Origin: Candidatus Hydrogenedentota bacterium
Lineage (GTDB): Bacteria; Hydrogenedentota; Hydrogenedentia; Hydrogenedentales; CAITNO01
Direction: 5' to 3'
Length of the DNA stretch: 13,291 nucleotides
Assembly: GCA_022710255.1 (NCBI GenBank)
Contig: JAKLHG010000041.1
Location: 1-13,291, forward strand
Both the position numbers and the translations under genes were made by a program. The notes beneath the pieces are model-generated. The model did not search any database. It saw nothing but the letters and a program-made list of their open reading frames with translations, and was not told where the DNA came from. Of the stretch, positions 1 through 5,387 are shown in pieces. Within the stretch, counting starts at the first letter, position 1; each line of letters opens with the position of its first letter.

Positions 1-402
1 AAGGTCTACACCATAGAAAAAAGACCAACTGAAAAGGATTATGCTGACATGCTCTTTGGCTGGCAGGTGGAGCAGGGTGTTACCTCTAATTCAGTGATCT
101 ATGTAAAGGATGGTGTGACTGTGGGCATAGGCACAGGCGAGCAGGACCGGGTCGGCGCAGTGCAGCAGGCAGTACACAAAGCCGCTGCCAAATATAAGGG
201 CGCGGAAACCCTTGAGGGCGCGGTGATGGCCTCCGACGGGTTCTTCCCCTTCCGCGATGCCGTGGACGCGGCCACGGGAGCGGGCATTACCGCCCTTGCC
301 CAGCCCGGCGGCAGCGTCAACGATTATGACGCCATTGTCGCCTGCAATGAAAAGCAGGCCGCCATGGTGTTCACCTTGGAACGCTGTTTCTCCCATCATT
401 GA
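1..402 (+). CDS. purH: PurH, bifunctional AICAR formyltransferase/IMP cyclohydrolase, C-terminal end (5' partial)
   Basis: Reading frame 1 is open from the first base to the TGA at 400-402 and gives the last 133 residues of PurH. PurH catalyses the last two steps of IMP synthesis in the cytoplasm: formylation of AICAR by 10-formyl-THF, then ring closure. The visible part is the end of the formyltransferase domain. It has the family's landmark stretches: a KVYTIEKRPT-like entry, SNSVIYVKDG, a GIGTGEQDRVGAV loop, ASDGFFPFRD, the AQPGGSVNDYD turn, and a terminal MVFTLERCFSHH resembling the usual MVFTGMRHFRH ending. The N-terminal cyclohydrolase domain and the formyltransferase Lys-His pair lie outside the window, so their state is unknown. 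The reading frame continues upstream, so there is no start here. Its stop overlaps the convergent phosphatase gene by 7 bp. The identification is firm. Confidence 0.95.
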   Translation, partial: KVYTIEKRPTEKDYADMLFGWQVEQGVTSNSVIYVKDGVTVGIGTGEQDRVGAVQQAVHKAAAKYKGAETLEGAVMASDGFFPFRDAVDAATGAGITALAQPGGSVNDYDAIVACNEKQAAMVFTLERCFSHH

Positions 403-1187
403 CGGGCGTTGCGCAGCGCCTCGTGCAGTTCGTGCACGGAAGGAAACACGAAATCCGGCGCTTCCGGAGATGTTTCGACATCTTCGGAAGTGCTTTCTCC
501 CGACAGTACCAGGATGCCTGCCATACCGGCCCGTTTCGCCATGGCCATATCCGTATACAGACGGTCGCCCACCATGGCGGTGTGGTCCGCTTGCCTACCC
601 AGGAAGCGCAAAGCCATACGGGCGAAAGCGGGTTCCGGCTTGCCTATGAACCGGGGGGTGCGTCCGGTGGCCGCCTCGATGAGCGCGGCGATGGACCCGC
701 AATCGGGAATGTACCCATATTCCGTGGGACAAACGCGGTCCGGATTGGTGGCGATGTAGGGCAAGCCTTCACTGAGCAACAGACAAGCCCGTTCCAGTTT
801 CGCATAGGTGAGCGTCTTGTCAAAGGCGATAACCACCGCATCGGGGGACTCGCTCTCCAGGTCCATGCCCGCACGCAGCAGTTCTTGCTCGAAACTGGGA
901 GTACCCAAGACACAAAGTTTGCGGTAATCCGTTTCCTCACGGAGGTAGGCCGCCGTCGCCGCGCCGGCGGTCAGAATATTGGACGGTTCCACTTTGATCC
1001 CCATCCGGGCAAGTTTATCCCGATAATACACGGCATCCGCCGATGGGTTATTCGTCAGGAAAAGAAAGGGGATTTGGGCTTCCTGCAAATACCGGATGAA
1101 GGCCGATGAGCCGGTTATCGGGTTGGGACCCAGATAAACCGTACCGTCCATATCCAACAAAAAACCTTGTATATCCTTTAACTGCAT
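396..1187 (-). CDS. HAD-superfamily subfamily IIA (NagD/phosphoglycolate phosphatase-like) hydrolase
   Basis: A 263-residue cytoplasmic phosphatase of the HAD-IIA (C2-capped) group, which includes NagD, p-nitrophenyl phosphatase and eukaryotic phosphoglycolate phosphatase. All four HAD motifs are visible. Motif I is LLDMDGTVYLG with nucleophile Asp12 and acid/base Asp14. Motif II is FLFLTNN with Thr45. Motif III is IGKPEP with Lys183. Motif IV is MVGDRLYTD with Asp208 and Asp213 for Mg2+. The C2 cap lies between motifs II and III, with the typical ATNPD...CPTE...IPDCGSIAALIEAATG signature at about 146-175. Length matches the family. The substrate cannot be read from sequence; nucleotide monophosphates and small sugar or acid phosphates are usual for relatives. 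The ATG at 1187 is preceded by a weak, distant AAAGGAT. It is convergent with purH, and the two stops overlap. Confidence 0.9.
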   Translation of the reverse strand: MQLKDIQGFLLDMDGTVYLGPNPITGSSAFIRYLQEAQIPFLFLTNNPSADAVYYRDKLARMGIKVEPSNILTAGAATAAYLREETDYRKLCVLGTPSFEQELLRAGMDLESESPDAVVIAFDKTLTYAKLERACLLLSEGLPYIATNPDRVCPTEYGYIPDCGSIAALIEAATGRTPRFIGKPEPAFARMALRFLGRQADHTAMVGDRLYTDMAMAKRAGMAGILVLSGESTSEDVETSPEAPDFVFPSVHELHEALRNARQ

Positions 1188-1223
1188 GAGCGGGATAATC
1201 CTTTATCGTTTCCATCGGAGGCC

Positions 1224-1267
1224 GTTTGCGACACGTTGACGATGAAGAAAAATGTACTTTCGCAAAC
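1224..1267. repeat. 8-bp inverted repeat in the upstream region of the HAD gene
   Basis: GTTTGCGA (1224-1231) and TCGCAAAC (1260-1267) are perfect reverse complements separated by 28 bp. They lie 37-80 bp upstream of the HAD start at 1187. On the minus strand the repeat brackets a TACATT (-10-like) sequence, so a regulator site around the HAD promoter is conceivable. No regulator is identified. Confidence 0.35.
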
Positions 1268-1332
1268 AGGCGGCTGTTGTGTGGGGTATAGGCATCAGAA
1301 CCGGCTCTTTCGTGAAGGCCGGGACGAAACAA

Positions 1333-1345
1333 ATGCCCAGGGCAT
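1333..1345 (-). terminator. Second short terminator-like hairpin downstream of the small ORFs
   Basis: ATGCCC-A-GGGCAT is a 6-bp perfect palindrome. Read on the minus strand it is followed by TTGTTTCG, a loose T-rich tail. It lies about 30 bp beyond the larger hairpin at 1377-1414, so the pair could act as tandem terminators of the minus-strand unit. On the plus strand no gene ends here. Confidence 0.35.
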
Positions 1346-1368
1346 GGTTTATTTGAAGGCGAACATGT

Positions 1369-1414
1369 AACACAAAGAGGCATTCATCTCGTTTGGAAAC
1401 GATCTGGATGCCTC
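1369..1414 (-). terminator. Probable intrinsic terminator of the small-ORF transcription unit
   Basis: GAGGCAT (1377-1383) pairs with ATGCCTC (1408-1414), and the interior continues with CGTTT against AAACG, giving a long, slightly interrupted hairpin. Read on the minus strand it is followed at once by TTTGTGTT. It begins about 36 bp after the stop of the second small ORF (1450). The plus-strand flank is not T-rich, so it is oriented for the minus-strand ORFs. Confidence 0.6.
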
Positions 1415-1449
1415 TACAAAATCAAACTTACGGTACCGGCTGGAAAAGG

Positions 1450-1665
1450 CTAGTAATAGATGCCCGTAACGTCAGTTCCGGTATTTGTACCGGTGTCGGT
1501 GGTGTCCGTGCCGCCGCCGGGGACGATTTTCCAGGCGGACTGGCGGTCCGCAAGCAACAGGCGGTCAATCACCGCCGTCGTAAATTCAAGCTTGATCTGG
1601 AAATTGCTGATCTGGGCATGCCCGGGCCTTTGGGTTACAGGCGAGAGATGTTTGAATAGGCGCAT
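1450..1665 (-). CDS. Small ORF 2, 71 aa: paralogue of small ORF 1 with a Gly/Thr/Asp-rich tail ending in Tyr-Tyr
   Basis: I do not recognise a family. The ATG at 1665 follows GGGAG with 11 nt spacing and lies 19 bp after the stop of small ORF 1. Residues 5-36 align without gaps to residues 2-33 of ORF 1, with 14 identities in 32 columns: K-H-x2-P-[IV]-T-x-[KR]-P-x3-Q-[LI]-S-N-F-x-I-x2-E-F-x5-D-x-L. Beyond that it has its own extension: a short basic/hydrophobic part (ADRQSAWKIVP, about 39-49), then a low-complexity tail from Gly50 made of Gly, Thr and Asp (with Asn), ending T-G-I-Y-Y. There are no cysteines and no membrane segment. A conserved N-terminal part followed by a polar, repeat-like C-terminus recalls precursor peptides (leader plus core), but no modifying enzyme or exporter is in the window. 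Promoter, Shine-Dalgarno, paralogy and terminator together argue for a real gene. Confidence 0.6.
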   Translation of the reverse strand: MRLFKHLSPVTQRPGHAQISNFQIKLEFTTAVIDRLLLADRQSAWKIVPGGGTDTTDTGTNTGTDVTGIYY

Positions 1666-1684
1666 TGCTTTTCGTACTCCCTGG

Positions 1685-1813
1685 TTATCGCGTCAGAATG
1701 AATACGATTTCAATCAGTTGATCCAACGTATTCAATAAAAATTCTTTGAAGATGGCGAAGTTGGAAAGCTGAGACAGCTCCGGCTTGCGGGTGATCGGCT
1801 TGTGATGCTTCAT
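1685..1813 (-). CDS. Small ORF 1, 42 aa: first of two tandem paralogous short proteins
   Basis: A 42-residue ORF of unknown function (starts MKHHKPITRKPELSQLSNF, ends VFILTR, stop TAA at 1685-1687). Its ATG at 1813 has a near-ideal Shine-Dalgarno site, AGGAG with 8 nt spacing, inside TCAGGAGAATCAGGA. A good sigma70 promoter lies about 100 bp upstream. The N-terminus is basic (two His, three Lys and an Arg in the first ten residues). The middle and end are amphipathic to hydrophobic (FAIFKEFLLNTLDQLIEIVFIL), so it could bind a membrane or form a helix. There is no signal peptide and no Cys. It is paralogous to ORF 2 and could be translated from the same message. Possible roles are a RiPP-like precursor, a small membrane peptide or a toxin-like peptide; the sequence does not decide between them. 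Confidence 0.6.
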   Translation of the reverse strand: MKHHKPITRKPELSQLSNFAIFKEFLLNTLDQLIEIVFILTR

Positions 1814-1914
1814 TCCTGATTCTCCTGACACGTTGTAAATCAATGCCGTCTTTATGTACAGAGGAATATCAGCGGCCTGTACTCAATTCTATACGGTATG
1901 TTTTATTATGCAGT

Positions 1915-1944
1915 ATTAATACCATAAAAGCAAATTTTTGTCAA
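1915..1944 (-). promoter_or_regulatory. Near-consensus sigma70 promoter of the small-ORF unit
   Basis: On the minus strand TTGACA (1939-1944) is followed after exactly 17 bp by TATTAA(T) (1915/1916-1921). Transcription would begin near 1908, leaving a 5' untranslated region of about 95 nt before the ATG at 1813. The surroundings are markedly AT-rich. The match of hexamers and spacing is one of the best in the window. Confidence 0.75.
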
Positions 1945-2059
1945 GTATTATCTTTCTTCACAAAAACGCTTCAACATGCATTTGCTTCGGCCCAAACGGT
2001 TCTTAAGGCAGGAGAAGCTCGTTATCTTATTACAGACAATCGGTATACCACCCAGCCGC

Positions 2060-2132
2060 AAAAAAAGTCTCGTTCGAAATCTACGCGGTTCAGGGGGGGG
2101 ACGATGCTCGCGAAGCGGTCCGCCCTGAACCG
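2060..2132 (-). terminator. Possible terminator downstream of pckG
   Basis: CGGTTCAGGG (2086-2095) and CCCTGAACCG (2123-2132) are perfect 10-bp inverted arms just after the pckG stop (2136), with a 27-nt loop that includes a run of eight G/C (2093-2100). A tract of seven T on the minus strand (2060-2066) follows only after about 19 nt. Hairpin plus distant T-run is not a textbook intrinsic terminator, but the position is right. No gene is seen in the rest of the 322 bp between 1814 and 2135 apart from the small-ORF promoter. Confidence 0.5.
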
Positions 2133-2135
2133 GTA

Positions 2136-4034
2136 CTAGCTTTCTATAGGAAAGCATTCAGGCGAAGGGTAGGAGCCAAAGGCCTCTTCGGCAGCCAGCA
2201 GGCGCTCTTCCTGTTCCGCGAGGATTCGGAAAAGTTCTGGCGGCGCGTCCACGACTTTCGCCCGGTGAAACTCTTTAACCCGCTCCAATTTGGCGAGATT
2301 TTCCGGAATGCGGATAGTAAACTGCTCCACGTAATCCTTCATGGTATACGTTTTATCAAGGACTTCCTTGAACAGGCGTTCCAAATCTTTAAAGCAGGGG
2401 ATGAATCCGGTAGGGGCTTTAACTGCGGCAGCCTCTCCATGCACGCGAAGGTCCATCCACTTTACCCAGACATGTTTGTCCCGGATGCCGTTGACAAATC
2501 CGCCCAGTTCATCCCCTTCTTTTCTGCACAGGAAATAGTTCACGCCAAACACAAGGGGCTGCTGGTTCAGTTTGCGGGCAAACTTCAGGTAATTCCGGAT
2601 ATAATCACCCAACGGGATGGCTATAAAGTCCTGAATGCTCATCAGGTTGATTTCGGGCACCCCCTCCGCGCCGGTGGTTGCGAAAGTGGTTTCTGTCTCC
2701 AAGCCCGCGCCATAACATATGACGCCATGGTCCCAATCAAACCCCTGCTGGCAAGGCGCATAGGCCCGGGCATCGCGCCCGCCGTACATGATTCCGGCCA
2801 GTTCAACGCCTGCGGGGTTCTCCAGTTCACCATCGCAATTCTTGAGTGCGTGCAGGGCCACGGTATATCTCGCGTTTTTGTTGGCGAAAGAAATTGTCGC
2901 GCCTTTCGCATCTTTTTTCCCCTCTTTCCATGCTCCCGAATAGTTCTCTCCCTCTTTGGGAATAGTGGTATTCATGCCCAGCCAGTAGGGCTTCCCATCC
3001 TTGATAAGTACGTTGGTAAAAATGACTTCACCGGGTTTGTTCAAAACGTCCCAGATGAGCGGGTCGTCTTCCGCGGTTACATTTTGAATAATGCCGAAAA
3101 TACCGGCTTCCGCATTGGTGGCCATGCACTTGCCATTAATAGCGCGGAAATACGAAATATCATCTCCCACAATGGTCTCGCCCGGCAACATGGCCGTGGA
3201 CGTCTTACCGCATGCGCTCGGAAAGGCGCCGGCAAAATAGGTTTTGCGCCCGCCGGGCCCATGCAGCCCCATGAGAAACATATGCTCGGCAAGCCAGCCC
3301 TCGCGGTAGGCTTTCTGTATGGTAAGGCGCAGGTTGAGTTTCTTGAGCCCCACCGTATTCCCCGCATATTGGGTATTGACGGAATATACGACATCGTTGG
3401 TGTGGTCGATATAAATGCGTTTCTTGTCCGATTCGGTGCTGACCATGCGGTCATCCAGATTGCCGCTGGAATGCAGGGTGGCAAAGAAATGCGCTGTCGG
3501 ACCAAGCCGTTTAAATTCTTCATACCCCAGGCGGTAGAGCAGATTCAGGGAATGGGACACATAGAAAGAATCGGTGCATTCCACGCAAGGAATGCTGAAT
3601 TCAGAATGGTTCGGGCCCAGGGTCATAAAACGCACCACCATGATCCGCCCCTTCATCGAACCTTTCATAAGACTGCGTATCTCGGCCAGCCCTTCTTCCC
3701 GTTCAATCTGGTTAAGGGCTTTACTGAAACTGTCGCCCTTGGGAACCAGGTATTTGGTCACTTCCCGATCACGACCCTGGTCCTGCATGCCGTCAAAATG
3801 AATGGTGTGCCCTTCAATGGCCAATGACCGCTCTTCACCCTGTTGAACGGCCATTTTACGGGTATACGCGATGTCTTCTGGCGAATCCGTGCTTATCCAG
3901 ACGGAATCCGGCTCGCAAAGGTCAATCGCCTCGACCAGAAACGCATGCAACCGTTCATTGTCGATGGCCGCAAGTTGCCTATAATTCCGCTCGTCCAGCT
4001 TTCCATTAAGCTGCGTAAGATATTGGTTACTCAT
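2136..4034 (-). CDS. pckG: Phosphoenolpyruvate carboxykinase (GTP)
   Basis: A 632-residue cytoplasmic enzyme interconverting oxaloacetate + GTP and PEP + CO2 + GDP, the entry step of gluconeogenesis or an anaplerotic route. Diagnostic of the GTP-type family are the P-loop FPSACGKTS (271-279) with the reactive Cys275, the following GETIVGDDIS with metal-binding Asp291/Asp292, a KKLNLRL segment at about 231-237 matching the family's active-site Lys-Lys region, and FANKNARYTV (383-392). It also has W-x-HGV (434-438) after the GGR loop. Length is slightly above the usual 590-620. The substrate loop usually written GGRR is GGRD here (418-421), marking a divergent subgroup. The ATG at 4034 is supported by AAAGGA with about 8 nt spacing. 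It has no operon partner. A promoter/terminator pair far upstream (4313-4439) may control it. Identification is firm. Confidence 0.97.
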   Translation of the reverse strand: MSNQYLTQLNGKLDERNYRQLAAIDNERLHAFLVEAIDLCEPDSVWISTDSPEDIAYTRKMAVQQGEERSLAIEGHTIHFDGMQDQGRDREVTKYLVPKGDSFSKALNQIEREEGLAEIRSLMKGSMKGRIMVVRFMTLGPNHSEFSIPCVECTDSFYVSHSLNLLYRLGYEEFKRLGPTAHFFATLHSSGNLDDRMVSTESDKKRIYIDHTNDVVYSVNTQYAGNTVGLKKLNLRLTIQKAYREGWLAEHMFLMGLHGPGGRKTYFAGAFPSACGKTSTAMLPGETIVGDDISYFRAINGKCMATNAEAGIFGIIQNVTAEDDPLIWDVLNKPGEVIFTNVLIKDGKPYWLGMNTTIPKEGENYSGAWKEGKKDAKGATISFANKNARYTVALHALKNCDGELENPAGVELAGIMYGGRDARAYAPCQQGFDWDHGVICYGAGLETETTFATTGAEGVPEINLMSIQDFIAIPLGDYIRNYLKFARKLNQQPLVFGVNYFLCRKEGDELGGFVNGIRDKHVWVKWMDLRVHGEAAAVKAPTGFIPCFKDLERLFKEVLDKTYTMKDYVEQFTIRIPENLAKLERVKEFHRAKVVDAPPELFRILAEQEERLLAAEEAFGSYPSPECFPIES

Positions 4035-4312
4035 CCAGGGTTCCTTTCCGCAAACCTATGATTATCTTCCTTGGAATTGCATCCAAGCCCCGGGCCTTCA
4101 GCAAATCCCGTTTAGAATATCCAGAACAGCGTTCACTTGCCGGTGGTACCGGCCTGTGCCCGCACATGATTGACAGGAAGGACAGGATTCCGCTGCTGGT
4201 GATAGTGTTAATCTCCTGCGCCTTTGTCCGAACGGAGCCTCCGCTTCACCCCTCTTTACACAATTTCAGCGTATTCCACTATCCAGTACAGCCCATACTA
4301 TCAGGCAGGCAT
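4035..4312 (-). promoter_or_regulatory. pckG-proximal upstream region with small palindromes
   Basis: These 278 bp contain no convincing gene. Visible structure: CTTGGA-6 nt-TCCAAG (4070-4087), an 18-bp dyad about 36 bp upstream of the pckG start and thus a plausible operator; GCCGGT-GGT-ACCGGC (4139-4153), a tight 6-bp hairpin; and CGGAG-G-CTCCG-type pairing near 4233-4243. No good -35/-10 pair close to pckG was found. This leaves open whether pckG is transcribed from the promoter at 4410-4439 by reading through the terminator at 4313-4350. Confidence 0.35.
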
Positions 4313-4350
4313 AAAAAAACCGGCATCTCCCCCCAATGGAGGGCACCGGC
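4313..4350 (-). terminator. Strong intrinsic terminator upstream of pckG
   Basis: On the minus strand a GC-rich hairpin (outer CCGG/CCGG arms at 4346-4349 and 4320-4323, inner CCCTCC paired with GGGGGG around an ATTG loop) is followed directly by seven T (4313-4319). The plus strand has A in that place, so it works only for minus-strand transcription. No protein gene ends here on that strand, so it terminates a short RNA or acts as an attenuator ahead of pckG. Confidence 0.75.
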
Positions 4351-4403
4351 CCATAGCTTTAACGCGTTGGCGCTGCTGTTTACCACGAATCCGCTTGTTT
4401 CCT
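4313..4403 (-). ncRNA. Candidate ~90-nt small RNA or terminator-controlled leader of pckG
   Basis: Inferred from a strong promoter (TTGAAA-18-TATAAT, 4410-4439) and the strong terminator at 4313-4350, which bracket about 90 nt on the minus strand with no ORF. The part before the terminator contains GGTAAAC, a small hairpin GCG-CCAA-CGC flanked by AAC/GTT, and AAAGCTATGGGCC. The last element is reminiscent of the AAAGCYAYGGGYC stretch of class I c-di-GMP (GEMM) aptamers, but the rest of that consensus (ACGCAAAGC, second stem with receptor) is not met, so I do not assign it. It may be a free sRNA, or the 5' part of a 370-nt pckG leader. Confidence 0.5.
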
Positions 4404-4409
4404 CATGGG

Positions 4410-4439
4410 ATTATATACAGGAGAGGAATTCCTTTTCAA
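4410..4439 (-). promoter_or_regulatory. sigma70-type promoter of the candidate small RNA/pckG leader
   Basis: On the minus strand TTGAAA (4434-4439) and a perfect TATAAT (4410-4415) are separated by 18 bp. The predicted start is about 4403. The next element downstream is the terminator at 4313-4350, then pckG at 4034. Confidence 0.7.
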
Positions 4440-4553
4440 ACTAAAGAACATACATTCCAGGGTCAAAACCGCCAAGATCGTCCCGGCTGACATGCAGGAG
4501 AAAACGCTTCAACGGACATGCCAGCGCCGGCTTCCGGAAACCCGGGCTACTTC

Positions 4554-4562
4554 TGCTATACT
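4554..4562 (+). promoter_or_regulatory. Extended -10 promoter of the DNA glycosylase gene
   Basis: TGCTATACT is an extended -10 element (TGn followed by a 5/6 TATAAT match). No good -35 is present at 16-18 bp, as is usual for extended -10 promoters. The predicted start near 4569 gives an 84-nt leader that contains the palindrome AAGGG-AG-CCCTT (4574-4585). The shared interval 4440-4553 separates it from the minus-strand promoter at 4410-4439 and holds nothing else I can identify. Confidence 0.5.
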
Positions 4563-4652
4563 AGTTTGGTTTTAAGGGAGCCCTTATCCTGATGCGTATT
4601 GCCCTATGCAGAAGCAGGCACGCCTTCCTCGGATAGCTGACGGACCGGTGGC

Positions 4653-5348
4653 ATGAAAGAACGCTTGGAAGAAATCTATCACCTACTGGCAAATCATTAC
4701 GGGCCTACCCACTGGTGGCCGGGGGATTCCCCCTTTGAAGTGGCGGTAGGTGCTATTTTAACGCAAAATACGGCGTGGGCCAATGTAGTCCGAGCGATTG
4801 AAAATCTAAAAAAAATGCATCTTTTGACGCCAAGTCGTATGCATGCCGTACCGGTTACAGAACTGGAAGCGGCAATACGGTCTTCCGGGTATTATCACCA
4901 GAAAGCGGAGCGATTACGCCTTTTTTGCGGCTTTCTGCTCAAACGGTATAACGGACGCATGTCCCGCATGGCTGCCCGGCCGTTGACAGCGCTCCGCGCT
5001 GAGTTGTTGGAGTTGAAGGGCATTGGTCAGGAAACGGCCGATGATATCCTTCTTTACGCCTGTGATAAGCCCATATTTGTCGTGGACGCCTACACCGCCC
5101 GTATTTTCCAGCGTTGCGGGCTGACATCAGAGCCTATCGGTTACACGCCACTTCAGCAGTTGGTTCATGAACATGTGGTACCGGACGTGCACCGCTATAA
5201 AGAGTTGCATGGACTGATTGTCTGGACAGGCAAGGACTATTGCCGCAAAGAGCCCCGCTGCCACGGATGTCCCCTGGCACAGCCACATCCCCCGGCATCT
5301 TGTTTCCCATGTTGGAAAGGGACCAAAACCGGCTCTATTGTGAGATAA
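4653..5348 (+). CDS. Endonuclease III-like (HhH-GPD) DNA glycosylase with Fe-S motif, probably monofunctional
   Basis: A 231-residue base-excision-repair protein of the HhH-GPD superfamily. The N-terminal helical part carries AILTQNTAWANVVRAI (34-49), the subgroup's version of the Nth LSAQTTD-type segment. The helix-hairpin-helix is LELKGIGQETADDILLYA (119-136), and the catalytic Asp is Asp145 in VVDAYTAR. Where Nth has the lyase lysine (GVGRKTAN, Lys120 in E. coli) this protein reads GIGQETAD, with Glu instead. It should therefore be a simple glycosylase without beta-lyase activity, like the MagIII/Mig-type relatives that remove alkylated bases or mismatched T. The C-terminus has a cluster-type motif, C197-x5-C203-x2-C206 followed by Cys217 and Cys220, spaced differently from the classical Cx6Cx2Cx5C. 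The ATG has only a weak GGA-type ribosome site. It seems to be a single-gene unit. Confidence 0.9.
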   Translation: MKERLEEIYHLLANHYGPTHWWPGDSPFEVAVGAILTQNTAWANVVRAIENLKKMHLLTPSRMHAVPVTELEAAIRSSGYYHQKAERLRLFCGFLLKRYNGRMSRMAARPLTALRAELLELKGIGQETADDILLYACDKPIFVVDAYTARIFQRCGLTSEPIGYTPLQQLVHEHVVPDVHRYKELHGLIVWTGKDYCRKEPRCHGCPLAQPHPPASCFPCWKGTKTGSIVR

Positions 5349-5351
5349 TAC

Positions 5352-5380
5352 TTGACATGACACAAGATATAGTTTACACT
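5352..5380 (+). promoter_or_regulatory. Promoter of the MltD-like transglycosylase gene
   Basis: A perfect TTGACA (5352-5357) starts only 4 bp after the stop of the glycosylase gene, and TACACT (5375-5380, 4/6) follows after 17 bp. The predicted start is near 5387, giving a long leader of about 130 nt before the GTG at 5516. Confidence 0.6.
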
Positions 5381-5387
5381 ATATGAA

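Noticed and set aside
399..1109. 236-codon plus-strand frame opposite the HAD gene
   Set aside because: It is antisense to a gene with all HAD motifs; no motif, no start context.
1450..1665. Double-glycine bacteriocin leader in small ORF 2
   Set aside because: There is a Gly triplet, but the residues before it lack the LxxxE[LM]xxI pattern expected of double-glycine leaders.
1843..2139. 98-codon plus-strand frame in the intergenic region
   Set aside because: It runs through the small-ORF promoter and the pckG terminator candidate, has no ribosome site, and its composition is not protein-like.
2265..3827. 520-codon open frame on the plus strand opposite pckG
   Set aside because: It lies entirely inside pckG on the other strand, has no ribosome site or family resemblance, and its composition is that of a shadow frame of a G+C-biased gene.
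4313..4403. Class I c-di-GMP (GEMM) riboswitch
   Set aside because: Only AAAGCTATGGGCC and GGTAAAC are similar. The core ACGCAAAGC, the usual first hairpin and the second receptor stem are not present in the right order, so I kept it as an unclassified RNA.
4492..4594. Short plus-strand peptide ORF starting ATGCAGGAG before the glycosylase gene
   Set aside because: About 30 codons or fewer, no ribosome site, and it overlaps the predicted glycosylase promoter.
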